From the NCBI GenBank assembly GCA_907163375.1, contig CAJQUW010007090.1:1-64000 (forward strand): DNA of 64,000 bases, written 5' to 3'. The notes beneath the pieces are model-generated. The model worked only from the letters and a program-made list of their open reading frames with translations, was not told the DNA's origin and ran no database searches. Below are positions 23,067 through 37,835 of this stretch, in pieces (position 1 is the first letter of the stretch; the number at the start of each line of letters is the position of its first letter). The position numbers and the translations under genes were made by a program. This DNA is from Prostheceraeus crozeri. Lineage: Eukaryota; Platyhelminthes; Polycladida; Euryleptidae.

Positions 23067-26000
23067 TTGCAAAACTATTTTAATTTATAGCAAGCTTCTG
23101 TTCACTTCATAGAGAATGGGAAAGTGTGAAAATGATCCACGTAAGATAGGCCTACTCTTCAATGCTGAGCACTAGAAAATCGCCGTCACTATTTTTCACA
23201 AATGGGATGATTTCAATTATCAAAAAAAGTAAAAATTAAAAATAAAGTTTGTGACGTATAGTATTTTTACAAAATACATAGAAAATGTCTTTAATGACAA
23301 TTCAGTAAAACCCGGGCGTTCCGGAGGGCCATACCCGGGGAATGGAGGGCCAAAGCAAAATATAACCTGGGGATTGTATTTGAAGAAATAAGGCAATATT
23401 TGTTTCGGGATTGGTTTCGTATGGTTAAGGCAATTACGAGTCAATGTACTGTACTGGTATCGCTTGAGTTTCTGGCCGATTAACCTTTTGGAAGTGAACA
23501 AGTATGGAAACATAATTGCTTTCAGTTTATGCAATTCATTCGATTACACACATTAATTGACAAGATGATAAAATTGACGAGTATTCCCATGAGTTTGGTG
23601 CATTAACTGAAAGCTTGTGAGGTTGCTGGGTAACAATGAAAAATTAACGAAAACTTTATAATGATTATATAAAGCACTACGTTAGATCCGGATCGACCAG
23701 TGAGCCGATGATTGCGACAACTATGCTTGAAAAGAGATCTTTCCTCATTCTATTCCTTGCAAATGCAAAGAGATTTAATGCGCCCTCTACAGAATTGTTT
23801 TCCTTCGTACAGTAGCGAATGAGACAGGACTGAATCTACGTATACGGGTTATCCACAGAAAATTAGTAAATTTGTTTACTTTGGACTAGCAGCGGAAAAT
23901 TTTTGGGCTTATCAAGTTGTCCTATCAGAGACCTCTTTGAAGCATCCATTTTTGTGATGGTCAAGCAAGGATGTCTGATGAAGCTGATTCCCGAACTTTG
24001 CGATGTATGTATTTTTAATAATTTAAAAAATTTTTGAAAAAAATTATTTTTAAAAATTAATAATTTTAATGTGTTTTAATAACATTAAAACAGTTTGTAA
24101 TGGAAGATGGCAGCTACCACGATGGAGGATACTAATGCGCAGAGCTGACTCCTTGTTAATGTCCTGTGCATGAACTTTCCAATGCAAGTCGTTGGTAATC
24201 GTGAAACTAAGGACGGTTCTGTTCTAATCTGTTCTCTGATATTATTACGCAACATATTGATGTCATGCTTGTCATCTCTTTTAATTCGTGAGAATTGTCC
24301 GAATTTTTGAAAGATTGAAAGAAGCATCAATTCTCAACTTCTTGCTGTCTGCATGCATTATTCCTCTACTCACCAGACAATCTGGGAGGTGATTGATGTT
24401 CGGTACAATAAGAGTCAGTCCCAAAATAGACCCTTCCTGGAAATCCTGGATAAATAAAATCAACGGAAGGCTTTTTAGCATTTAAGACGATAGACATCGG
24501 CCGATAGCCAAAGAAAGAGGAAGTTCATGAAGATTTGACTTCGTGTGGGAAGGGGAATTCGACCTACATCGTCCAATGAGGAAGTTTTCTCAATCTCCTT
24601 GCAGTCTGCTGAAGATGTTTACAGTAAAGTGCTCCTTCTTCGTGACTGCTCCTGTTGGTTGCAACGACGGGATATAGCACATCAGTAATAATGCTATTTT
24701 TATAGTGAACAGCGGGTGAATGTGAAAGATATATACATGTATATACAACGAAAGAAGAGTGCCATAGTGTCGCAACCTGACTTTTTCATTTCTGTTCTTC
24801 GTCTTTTGTATACCTGTGAAAATGTTATAAATTCTAATTTTGGCTATTGTATTTTCTATAAGATGCTACGATTTAATAATGATAATGATGTTTTATTTCG
24901 AAGTAATGAAAATCAAACGAGTCAGGAAAAGAGATCATTAAACAATTTTGCAAAAAGAGTCCACAGTACCAGCACAGGATTGCATCGCAAATTGTTCTCA
25001 ATATCTTACTATATACAAAGACAGAAAAAACTGAGTGAAAATGAGCTACAATTTGGAGTTATATAGCTTGACACAGTAGGGAAAAAAGGATCTGGATCGG
25101 CGATACGTTCTACAGAGAGGCATCTCAAGATGCTGAGAAAAGTGCAATTTTCTTGGCGCAAGATGGTGGAGAACGCTGTTGGGGTTGAAGACATTCTCAA
25201 AATGTTTCAAAGCTCTGATATTGCGGCGATCTTCTAGATTTCCAAGAAAATCACTGATACACTCATTCCCACAAATAGTTTGATGACACTATTATTTATC
25301 TGTTATTATCTGTTATTATCACACTATGAATTTATCTATTGAAAAATGAAAAAGAAATCAACTTATCGCTGAAATTCGCCAATTGTCAATCAATTTGCGA
25401 ACAGCTCATCTTTTTTATGTTTCATAAGCATTCTGTAAATGAAATGTAAGCAGAAAAATCACATTTGAAAAAATCAGCAGAGATCGACAAATAATTTGAG
25501 AGGAATAGGAAGTCTATCTTACCCATAAGCCAACCAAAATAATTTTCTTAACTTTGAGTGCCGAGCATTAGGCCACTAGCCGGAGGACGCGAGGTACGCT
25601 GACGCTTCAAAAAAGCATTCCTCATTAATCTTTTTCTTGGGAAATAATAATTCGCTTTTTCCGTGTATGTGCATTTTTCTCTTGTACAATGCGAGGTTGG
25701 AGGTAGATTTCTTATACATTGAAGAAGTCTCAACATCCTTTCGAGTCATCTGTCAAGTGCATCTTGACGAGCATCAATACATGCATGGTTGTTGAAGCTA
25801 ATTCTGTTCTTTGACTGAAAGCTATTCAGTACACTGTTATCACTTTAGTAGAACTCGCATAATCATCATCACAAGTAGGCCCTATCAATCTTATCATATC
25901 TTATTTTGTCAATCCAACTGTCGCACAATTGCTCGCACTTGATGTAATGGAATTCATGCAGTAAGGGGGCCTAGCATGTACCTGATTTTGTGATTTACAT

Positions 26001-29000
26001 GCGCGTCTTTTTAAAAGTAGGAGACATAAAAGTGTATTTGTAATAACTTTGATGAAGTCATTTAGCTGTAATGGTTCTCAATTTTGTATATTCAAATTTA
26101 AGTTTTGATTTCATGTTGTACAACTCAAGCAAATTTTTTAATCACAATTCTCTTGGATCTCAATTTGTTACACAAATCTCAATATGTAAACGATCTAAGC
26201 AGATGAGAATAAATTAGAGGAATATTTACGAATATCATCGGTAACCAGTGATTGAGTCCAAAAGGCGGAGGTGATAATGAATCTGTATGCTATAGACTCA
26301 CCAGCGGGGTTATCAAAAATATATTTATTTTTAATTATTTATCATTAATGGATAACAATTAATGACTGATTTCGTCGAGATAATTGAAATTGATTTATTG
26401 TTGTCAGTCTATATACAATTAATTATCTGTTGTCAGTGATAATTAAACTAGCTCGTTGAGTGACAGTTTAGCTTGAAATGCAACTCTTTATGGTAAAGGG
26501 ACTAGGGAATACTGCTAGACACATCTTATCACATCTGGATAGCCTCTAGGATCCTTGAGTTTCGGTAGGCCTATTTTGGTACGTAACTTATTTAGTATCT
26601 CCATTTTAGAGAAAAAATACTTTTATTTTAACCCCATTTATGTTATTTTGTCCAGTAAAATGTGATCTTTTAGTCACCTGTAATTTTCACTGCAATTATG
26701 GTGCATGAATTTGCGTCTGTATTTAAACATTCACATCCAATTAAGAATATAGTTTGCTAGAGATTAGCTATAGTACATCTAGATCACTTTGATTTAGATG
26801 CACTTCACGTAATTGGTCTTCTCACTGCCATGTTCTGTGCATTCTGATAGTAAAGAATTATGCGACTTGTAATACTGTATAGCGAAAGTCAATGTCGAAA
26901 ATCCAGTATCAATAATTACTCAAATAGTTGCAGTGAATTGATTGATGGGTCAAATTTAATAACAATTAATTTTGATGCCCCTGCTTTTTCCAAAGCCTTA
27001 TAAGCGACTCGGTATGTCAATCATGATCGCTGTTGCTTTGCATATATGGTTCTTAATTTTTAAACAGACTTTGTCCGGATATATCCGGTTGAATGAACAC
27101 CGCAATACAACGTCATTAAGAAAATGTCTTCAAAGTTCAAGGTAATAATTGTTGGAGAATGACTGCTGCGTCTGTTCAACTTAACAGAGCTTCTACATTA
27201 TGACTCTTCCCACTTCATGCATAGATGAAAGCTATATAAAGAACACCTTGTGAATGCAATAGAATACGACAGTTGAAAGAAATTACCACTAATTTACCAA
27301 ATTAACTCTGTCTGATATTGTCTACACAGAGCTTTCCCTTCACTGAAGAACAAGTAGTCATTCCGTGATGTAATCAATTAACTCAGTAAATGGGGTCGCA
27401 TTGCAACTGCGAAATGTAAAGCAGTTGGCAAACATGGGGATACATTCAATGAATCAACACCTAATCACTATAGCAACTAAAGGCGAAAAATAATCAGTCA
27501 GGGTCATTAAGCATAAAATGAAAATGCACCCAAGATTGACTCAGTTTTACGGGACTTCATGTTGTTGATAATTGCAAAGTGCTAAAAGCTACTGATTCAG
27601 TGGCACTTTCGACCGACTAATTTTATGCAAGTTAGACAAATTCATGCTTGTCCGAAAATTCTTTTGCAGCATGCTGTTAGGTCCGCTCTGTATTGCCGGT
27701 GTTCCATAACTATGCAATCTGCAGATTTATCATAGATAGACCCACATTTTCATTAACTATTCATTGCTTTTCCATGACACATGCTATGCGTAGAGGGTCT
27801 ATACTATTTGGGAGGGGGCGATGAAGAGAGAGCGCACGATGCCTTGCATGGCTTAACTTAAGGAAATGAGGGAGAGTGAATGAATGACTTGTAAGACACA
27901 TAATTTAGATTTAGATTACAGAAGGTAAATGCTCCTTTAACCACATCAATCGATATAATTAAAGTTCAAAAAAGCATCCAGAAAATAGCGCATGTAATTT
28001 ACCCCTAAATATCCACGGGTACGGGCGGGTGCGGCTATAGCTTCAATTCACTACATAAATCAAAAAAAGTTGTTTTGTCTTTCAAATCACCGTTGGATAT
28101 ATGAAAATTCTTTTGAACCATCTTGAATATCTAGTTAATGCGCTGATAGGATCATGCAGCGAATTTCAATTGAATTCTACCTCCACTTTCTGCTTTATTT
28201 CTGCTAATTTCTGTTTCCTATAAACCGAGATATCAGATGTTCGCACAGAAGAAGCTGTGTTCGATGCTATCATTTCTTTTCATAAAGATGTTGAAGTTAC
28301 GCATTTGAAATGTGCGGCATACTTCCGAGAAACAGGGAAATACATGAGATGTGGGGCTTCCATGAATCTTACTATCATTAATTATGACGGAAATGATTCA
28401 TGGAATGCTTCATGAATTAATGAACGAATAGAATCAGACTTGTGTCAATTACTCATGAAATGTAATTGATTGCAATTACAAATTGCTCCGTTTTTCTTCA
28501 ATCACATTTCAATTACTTTATAAATACTTTAGATCATTGCCGCTATTGCACTATTTACTTTTCCAACATTTCGTTTTCTGGGTGGAAATGCAAAGGTCAA
28601 ACACTACTTCTCCCGGAAATAATGACCGCGCTTGGAGTCTTGATATAAAATTGTACCTTTTTATTCCCCCCAAGAGCTTTCGCCTCACATCTCTTCTACG
28701 ATTCAAACTTAAGAAGCAGTGCTGTGATATCGAAACTTGTGGCTTCTACGAGACTTTATTTCGATTGCAATTACATCTCCGTTGAAGTCTAGATTGATAT
28801 AAAAATTTAAACTGTGTCTTCTTGAAGAACTTATGTGTCTCTCATTTCCGAGGGGAATTTTATAGTACTAGTTTTCTGATTTACATTTTCCGATCAGGAA
28901 TAAGAGGGAGAAAGAATATCACAACACCGGCACTTAATTCAGATCTTTACAATTCGTCTCGTAGTAAATTTCTTCGAAAACTGTATGATAGTTGCACACC

Positions 29001-30462
29001 CGGTCCACATCTAAGTGTTTTGACGCATTATCGACGAGGAGAGCAAGGCAATTTAAAATGCGTGCTAACGAATACAGCTGACCGTAAAGTAATTGCTACA
29101 TCTCAATTGTATGACTAAGAATACATGTAATTGACTACAATTGCTAATTGCAGTAATTGCAATTGCAAATATAATTTCAACACGTCTGAATAGAATGAAT
29201 ACACCATTTTTCTTAATTGTATGTTTCAGCTCAGACAGACATGTGTATGAGACTTGACAGCGAAATTGAATCCGCAGAAAGATAAACCGCGTTCAGGTTG
29301 GAGCTCAAAAGCATTCCATACTCCTAAACACTTCCTCGCTTGTTCATGAATGAATATCTCCTGATTGCACTGCAACTAAACGTTATACTCTCTCATTCTA
29401 TATGGTTATGTCCTTTACAAGATCACAAAATGCAAAGTGCACATTCAAATTTTATCAATTTTTATCACATCCTACAAAAATTGAACAATGGTCTTCAGGA
29501 AATAACAAGTGCACTAAATGCAAGGAAACATCAACGCAGGAAATATTGACAAGTTCGGTCGTATCGATCAATACAAGTGATTGTTTCGGACAATATGATA
29601 TTTCCCATATTTTCTGAAAAATGCCATTCACATGCAGTATTGATTGAAAAGAGTCAATAAAGTAAAAACTAAAGTGCATTTGTGCAATGTCATGTTATGA
29701 CAATTAAATTTTCACATACCGGTCAGGCACTTAAATCTGCTTTTTATTTTGAATCATAATTTGAGAACTTAACATTAACAGAGATAAATAGCATGGGAAT
29801 GAATTCAGTTGCTTTGTATATTACGTTATCGCTTGCAGCGAAACATGCATACTTCTTACATTATAGAAGATTTGATAAGATGGCTTGTGTTAGGTGACAT
29901 ACTCAAGGTAGTGTTGATAAGGGTAACTCACAGAAATATATTATTTAAGCCTATCACTTTGCTAGAAGTGCAAACTGATTCAAAATGATGGGACATGCAG
30001 GAACTTAATAAGTGGGCAAAAAGAAAATTTTAATACCTTGCAGAGATAGGAAAATAGTCGTGCGTTGCTTGCGGATTGCTCGTAATTCCTTCAAAATGCT
30101 CCGATCACCACGATTCCTTCAAATTCGAAGAATTCAGATAATTGCGCAAAAGTTTTCTCGATAATGTTGGGCCCTCCGATCATTATTAAAAAAGTTCGCA
30201 GGAGCACGAAAGAACGTTCACAAACGTCTAAATAGAACTCGACATCGACTGTGTCTCTTTGCTGTGTTATCCGTTTCATAACAGTCACTGAAACGTCGCA
30301 CAATTTGGAGTGTTTAATGTTGAACTGGCTGCTCTATGTTCGATTGCTATGGTGTTATGTCAGCAGAAATGGCACAACATATTCCAATGTTTTCTTTCTA
30401 GTCAACAGTAGAAGAGACAACCTGTCTATTTCTGTCTGGGGTAACTTATAACCAAGGTTGCA

Positions 30463-30505
30463 GACTCGGCCTCGGACTCGGTGGCTTTGGACGGACTCGG
30501 ACTCT
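30463..30505. repeat. GACTCGG short repeat
   Basis: Four near-copies of (G)ACTCGG within about 45 bp, directly after the short ORF tail region. Similar runs are seen at the ends of some DNA transposons, but no partner end was found. Confidence 0.5.
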
Positions 30506-33500
30506 GTGAATCCTATTGAGATTTGGTCTATGATCGAGATGAAACGTTTTTTGTCTAATACTCGTATGTTTCCGAAAATGTGTTCTATTTGTTGAGGGAC
30601 CTCACTATACTGGTCTGAGGACTGTCAAGAGATCTGATGATATATGAACGAACAAGACAATCCTTCTTCATATACTAGATATACAATTAGTGCTTTGCTT
30701 CCACATGCCAGGACCTACTTTCAATAAGAGTTTCTTTTTGAGGTAGACTGTAGCAGTTCAATGTTATAGTAGACATGATATTACGCACTTGCAAAAAGTA
30801 GAGTATGCTAGAAATTTGTTATAATTATTAGAAATGCACAAAGCTAGCTGTCTGTTTCCCCCGATACCCTATGAAGAGTTTACTGAGAGGTAAAGTATCA
30901 GGTTTATGGCATGTACGTACACGTTAAAACATTTATTGCTCAGAGCATTTGATTGGAACATTAATTTAACTGATTATTTCACTGATATTACGGTATGTAG
31001 ATAGTCAGAAGCTTTGTTTGTAGATGTAGTCAAAACGAAACACGGTAAAAGCCATAGCTAACTAACACCAAGATAGCATCAGAGCTGAAATTTCAAATTT
31101 GAATGAATTCTATTCATAAATCGCAAGCTTTTAAGATTTGAGTGGCAAATTGTCTCTTGAATCGCTTCCGACCAAAGAAGCTGATTAGATAGTTTAAATG
31201 GGAAGACGTATATCAAGCATTATATCAAATTACATCAAGTACAATCAATATTCAAGAGAAATTCAATTCTGAGGCCAAAGCCCAGACAACAAATGAATTT
31301 GAAAGACAGATAGCTGTTGAGAATCAATCTAATGACTTAGCAAATGAAATTCAAATTATGCAGAACAACTTCATAATTTAATAAAATTTGGCGCTTTGAA
31401 TATTAAATCTCGAAATCGAATTAAACTTTATAAAGCCATCAAATTCATACTGAAAGCAATTAATCTTACGTAAGAAAGCGACGAAGCACCATTTGCAGGA
31501 ATTATGAAATAATTGTTTGCCATTTTTTCATTAAGGAAAGTTTTCCTCTCAAACTTTTGCAATGCAAATGTTTGGTGTGTCTAATAAGTTCCCGCGTTTG
31601 CACATTATGTTGTGCAAACGACAAAACTATTCCATGTAATAAGTATTATTCTTAGAAAACCTGATCACTGTGCTATTTTAGGGCCTAAAAGCAGCGTTCT
31701 AGCTGATGCCATCGTTGCTTTATTTGCACGAGATTTGTATAGCAAGTTAACAAATGCTCCGCGAAAATGCAGAATTCTATGTATTGACAGAAACAGAATT
31801 TATTACAGTAGTCTGTTGAAAATATCTACAGTATTCTTCACCGCAAGCTTAAGCTGAAAATAATGCTCACACTATATTACACAGATAATTCTCATAACAT
31901 CAAAATCAATCTTTATTTCTGTACTTTCCATGTTATTTGCGAATGCCGTCATGTACATTATTCTTTTCATTGGTCAGTCTTCTTCAATTGACTCAAAGAG
32001 AAAGGGAGGGGTTCGAAATTCTAACTCTTTTAACTGTTTGCTTCATGCTTAGCTAACAGAGATTATTAGTTTATTCGATCGTGATTTGTGGATCGTTGTT
32101 CGTTGGACAACATCGCATTGTCTGACGCATCTGTGGTTTATTTTGAGACTGACTAATCTTATTTTACATACAGAATGCAATATTTTACAGTGTTTTAGCA
32201 TTTAATCCGGAGATAGAGAGAAAACTAAATTTCAGGATTTTTAAAAATTATATGTTGAAAAGCAGTGCGGTGACCTCACCACGTGATTGTCAGTTTGATT
32301 AAATGATTTTGTTTGCAAGTAAGTAAGTAAATAAGCATATATTTTTCGAATTCAAGATCACAATTTTCTCGTGCAAGTGAGATAAGTGAATAAGAAATCC
32401 AAAAGAGATGAGAGCAGTGGTAAAAGCTACGAATGAATTCAAAAAAACTAATAGTCGAGACAGATGGCATGATAAACCGAATTGACCGCTTTGAATGATC
32501 ATGCAAGAAAAGAAGACGCCTCGCAGCAACCTCTCTTCGGGAGGCAGTAGGAATATATCTGACCAAAAAAAATCACATTATACCGTGTCGTCTACACGTG
32601 TTTCGTGTTTCATTAAATTACATGTCTAAGCAAATTTGACATAGGTCTATCTTTCAAACCATTTTCAATATCTTATTTTAAGTGCTTTCAGATGTTCAAG
32701 AGACATCACAATTCCTTTCAAACAATGACATGGGAAAGGCTCTCATGGGGGTCACTCTTCATTAACATATCGCTTAAAAACTTGCTACTGCGTTTATCTT
32801 CATCGCTCTTCTCGAATCACAGCGCTATCTGTTCAACGTTGTGATGCTTTATCATCTTCGCATTTGAATATTGACATTGTGAAGGATAGGTGTGCGACAT
32901 GCTTCGGTTGAATGGTCTGCAATTCTATTTAAACATTGCTGATGTAGGTATGCAATGTGAAGAACACTTTTTCAGCAAATGAAGAATGCTTGATGACACA
33001 CACATTTATGAACAATGTATTTAGATGCACCGATTGCAAATTATAAGAAACCGATGTTAAATAATCAAGAATTTCAATTCACGTATGCTTCCTAGTTCGA
33101 ACCTTTGTCTTTCATTTGCATTTTTGGTTTTGCGCTTTCTTCCACGTCAATTTAGCTATGACTACATTAGCACGCGCTTCAGATTCAGGTACAATTCTAA
33201 TCATCCATTGAGACTTGAACAGCGGACTTTCTGTTTGTAAAGTTTAGTCGTCTTATATAGCTGTTTCCACATGTTCTGTTGACAATTTGATTTGAGAAAC
33301 CTTACAGTGGTCGTTTTCAACGTCCGTCTGTCCGAGCTCTGCATCATTAAATTTGATTTTAGTTACATGTAATTCAATTAATTAGTTTGGTTTTAATTAA
33401 ATTTTAGTAATTTAATTAACTTTATTGAATTGCATAATTTAATTTGAAAAAGCAACATGATCCTATATCAATCCGCCTGTTTCAAGTTTCATAGAGAAAA

Positions 33501-34306
33501 ATCAAAACAATTTTTCTAGAAATAATCCCAAGTTCAATCAGAATTCTTTAATGCCATGCCTCCTTTGATCGGCATTTCGGTATGCAAATGTATGAAGGAA
33601 GAAGATTGAAGCTTTTGTAAGCCGATAACACAGATAGGAATTCCAGAATTCTACCATTTTGATGATGAGCATCCCCGCAAAAAAGAACAACATTAGTTCG
33701 TCTGCTAGTTTCCGCAACTCACTTCACATGCCTTTTATACATATTCATTTAGTAAACATGTATAAGTGAAAGCATGTATCTATAGCCGAATTCATGTATC
33801 TATATTACTCTGGAGGCCTTTCGCCCGTCTTTTCACCAAAATATACCCGGTAGAAGGAATGCAAATAAGTGATGACAAATGAGAAGTGCAGGCAGATGTT
33901 AAAATGGGGATAGCTTCACCACGGTATGGATGGTAGCTCAAGTAGATTGCACAAATTCGGTTTGAAACATTCAATATCAAAGCTTCAGAAACGAGTTATA
34001 ATCTGTCATTTCAAAAGACGAGGGAAAACTAATCCTACATACTCTTAGGCCCATGAAAAACATAAATGATCATGTTCAGCCATACACATAATCATGGACA
34101 TTGTACATTTATCTCTGCACTTATAGAAGCAGTCGTAAGAGATAAATGGCTTGATTAAGTATCCTTTTCTTGTGGAAAAAATAGAAAAGGAACTGACGAT
34201 TGCAATGAAAAAAGGGCAACATGGACCTACTTAGTGGTGAAGACAGAGTCCGATGCTCGACATGAATTATTTGGAGAACACCTGATTACTGTTTGCAGGG
34301 GTAAAA

Positions 34307-34397
34307 ACAAGCAAGTTTTCTGAGCGCTTTCATTGCGCTTCAAAGAGAATGAAAATGAGCGCCATGTGCATTGAAAGCGCTCAGAAAAATTGCTTGT
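34307..34397. repeat. Strong imperfect hairpin in intron 1
   Basis: The 32-nt left arm (34307-34338) and right arm (34366-34397) pair with three mismatches by my count (29 of 32). The core TTTTCTGAGCGCTTTCA in the left arm is matched by TGAAAGCGCTCAGAAAA on the right. The loop is 27 nt. Size and arm length would suit a microRNA precursor, but equally a short palindromic transposon. No target duplication is apparent. Confidence 0.85.
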
Positions 34398-34689
34398 CTT
34401 CTATTCGTGCGACCAGGAACAGGGTCCTCTTCAGATAATTCATGAAGGCCGAAGACTGTCAAAAGCACACTTTCGTTACAGACTATATAGTATGCTGTAT
34501 ACTTTCAAAGCTATCACATTTTGTGAGACTCAATCCTTGTATCGAACATGAGTTGGTGGTACAATTATCACACAGAAAGAGTTCTGCAAAGTGTTGTACA
34601 CGTGCATGTACAGAACTAAATTCAACTATCAACTCATTCAATATCAAATTTGAGACACCCATCAAAAATCAAATATTCTTATTGGAGCT

Positions 34690-34745
34690 ATTGCAACATC
34701 CTGGATATAGGAATTCTATTGGAGAATCCTATGGGAATTAATGGA
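34690..34745. repeat. Dispersed repeat family A, partial copy
   Basis: Contains GGAATTCTATTGGAGAATCC and CCTATGGGAATTAATGG, resembling the core of the 21005 and 45603 copies. Weak match by eye. Confidence 0.35.
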
Positions 34746-37021
34746 ATGTGAACGGGAATTTAGAGTCAATTCTATCGACAAGTATAGACAAAAGATCTGC
34801 AAAAGAAAGATTTTATCATAGCCTATTGATGATTGTATCTATGCAATTGACTTATTTTCGAGAAGCACAAATTCTTGCACAAATACATGATTTTATGGAC
34901 ATGTAAACGTCGCGAAATTTTCCAAGCCATGCGAAAGTACAATTAACTGAAACCTATCGAACACTATTTATCACTTCATTTCATCACCCTCATGACAGAT
35001 AATCCACAATCAATAATTCTCCGGAAGTAATTCATCTGATTCAAATGGCCTCAAACTAGACATGCCGCCAAAATTACAAACTTCCCATTTGATTATGGAT
35101 GATTTAACGAGATCTTCGACCGTTTAGAGCATGCAATGATGGACATACGAACCAGTACTTTGTGCAAAATCTCTCTTGTTCTCTTTGTTCAGGAAAAATT
35201 TCATCATCTATCAGGGATTATTTCTCGACTTCAACAAGCATTCAAAATTTAAATGGAATTGTGAATGTAGTAAACATGCTATTTCTAAATGAATTTGAGT
35301 GAATTTTGCGACAATGCTGAGTGGGAAAGATTGGATCGATCGGATGATGATATTTGGCAAACATATTTGTAGCTGAATGCTGGTATGCGATCCGTGCGAC
35401 TCTACATAGAAGCCATCACAGTGCCATTATTGAAAGATGCATTATATTCGTTTTCTCTTGCAAGAGAAGGACCGAAGTGCAAAGCATCCGACCCTATCTG
35501 CACCAGGCTATAATACCCATCGAAATCACAGGCGGAGCGATTCGGCCCTTTCCTAATTCCTAAAAAATTGGTCAGAAATACCAGTAATAAAAATCTCTGT
35601 ACAACTAGCTCACATCTGCACTGTATTTGGAAATTCAAATTTTGAAACCCAAAATTTTGCAAATTTTTGATTTTTTTACATTTTCCCAAATTTGGCTGAA
35701 ATTACCCTGATAATTTCTATTGATGATGTCTTCGAACTATCTGCTTATTGATTTTCCTTCGAAATATCAGCTTGAAAGGTTGGTGCATTCAAATAGCATT
35801 ACAAAGAAGAAAGACTTTGAAGGTGCCCATAGTTGTTGAATGATTAGGAAATTGCCCGCACGAAACAGTTAGATAAGTGTACTTAAATGTGCCATTGCAA
35901 GAATCCTTAATTAGTATTTAAATAATATTCGAATTTCGACGACCATTTTCGATCTCCATGGTTCATAGAAATCATAACACATGATTATGCGACTTATGTT
36001 CCATATTTCAACAATCTTGCTGAAAGTCGATGATTTCCATTGAAACCCTCATACCAAATGTTTACAAAATTTAGCACACTGTTGAGAGTGAAAAAAGATG
36101 TTTTTAAATAGCCTCCAATTTAGAAAGCGCCTTTTAGGATCAGCTTAAAAATGCACTAAAACTGAAAATTTCGAAATCCTGGTAACGCGGTTGTAGCTTT
36201 GAAGGGGCTATATCAAACATCAACGTAACCAACCCCTTGAAAGGTTGAAAGCTTGGTGACAGTTTAATTAATAGTGCATGTTTCATGCTGCACATAATCC
36301 TCATTGATTGAATTCAGTGTGTATTCGAGAATAGAAAAATCTTCTGCAAATTTCTAAAAAATTGAGTTAGATGCACTGCAAAATGCTTTGACTGCTTCCT
36401 ATGAAATACACCTAAATAAATGCCCAGATTGTACAGATGTCGTGATTCCAAAGCATTCAAGAAGATTTCTAGGAGAAATCAGAATTATATTACAGTGCAT
36501 CGATTGAATGGAGCGTGGGAAATATTCACACTCGGCTTATCAAGTATTTAGATAATTACAATGAATGAAAATACAATATATGTGCTAATTTTTAGTTTTG
36601 CTGAGGTTGAAAATGAGAAAGGTCAGGATCATTGATATGAAATAGCTGAGGACTTGTTCGGTCATAGCATCTGGCTCACGCACGGCAAGCCATGATGCGA
36701 TGCTGACATTCTATTGACGGAGTCTTGGTCGAATGGCAAAAACCAACACCTGATCTGACAGGTTGTATTTGATCTACCTGCATGCAGAGTTGCAATCGAT
36801 ATATCCTACGTGTATGTTGAATTTACAATTTGTCTTGACATGTTGAAAAAGCGATTGTACTTTGCTATATTTGATTTGACCACGTGTTATACTAGATCGG
36901 GAAATCTATATGATGGATTTATACACATTTACAATTATGCCAACTCACACTAAAAAATTGTGTACTATTTTGGTAGTTAAAGGTCTTTGCCTAATTTTAA
37001 AAAAATGCTTTGATTGCGTAT

Positions 37022-37555
37022 CAGTGGCGGATCTAGGAATAAATCATAGATGGGGCGGTCACACAATACATATTAGGATGGTGGAAAATTGACCTCTGCT
37101 GAAGGTCTCTTACCATGTCGCTAAGTATACTACAATAGAAGAAATAACATGAATTCAATTTCTGTAATAACATTTCAAATGTAAAGTTCAATCGACGTTT
37201 TGATAAGGAAATAGTATCGATTACTTCTTCAACAGGAATTGAAATGTTCGGATGCATGTGCATTAATGATATAATCACCTGCATCATTGCCCCTGCCGCA
37301 TCGTCTACAGATGAAGGATGAAAGTGGAAATTTAAGTAGGCTAGTTGTCAAAATTAATAGAAACTTTCAGAGATTCACGCAAATTAAGAACAATCGCAAT
37401 GTGTGAATGGGCAACAAATGCAACCTTCCTTCAGTATTCCATTTTTGAATTTTTTGACGAGGAACGTTATCAGAGGAACTAAAAAGCAATTTTACTGCTA
37501 CTTAGATTCATAGGGGGCGCGGCCGCCCCTTTCGCCCCCATTAAATCCGCCCCTG
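37022..37555. mobile_element. Non-autonomous hAT transposon (MITE), 534 bp
   Basis: The left end reads CAGTGGCGGATCTAGG and the right end, reverse complemented, CAGGGGCGGATTTAA. The element is flanked by a perfect 8-bp target duplication, TTGCGTAT, at 37014-37021 and 37556-37563. Eight-base duplications and CAG-starting termini are hallmarks of the hAT superfamily. The right subterminal part is unusually GC-rich. No transposase is encoded. It lies in Kv2 intron 1, about 2.1 kb before exon 2. The perfect duplication suggests a fairly recent insertion. Confidence 0.92.
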
Positions 37556-37835
37556 TTGCGTATAAAACCTGTTTCTTCTGATTTTGTGTCATTTGGCCTC
37601 CATTTCTCAACACAATTACATGCTGTAAGTAGGTATTTATGGAAATCTAGCAAATGTTGATATAATGCTATAGCATACATAAGAGTCCTTCGTAGGTATC
37701 TTGACGTATTCATGCACAAATTAATGCATTTTGAGCTTAAAAAATGGAGGGGGTGTTTCCTGTATGGTTCCTGCCTTCTAATTTTGATTTTCCTATGATT
37801 CAATCGTTCCCAAAGTGACTATGCAACACAATTAC

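Noticed and set aside
24716..25066. 116-codon open frame in the intron
   Set aside because: No recognisable domain, AT-driven composition and no splice or promoter context. Length is attainable by chance in 64 kb.
28483..29118. Two open frames of about 100 codons near 28.5-29.1 kb
   Set aside because: No domain. The region carries scattered TAATTGCAATTAC motifs that suggest repeat DNA, but not enough to define an element.
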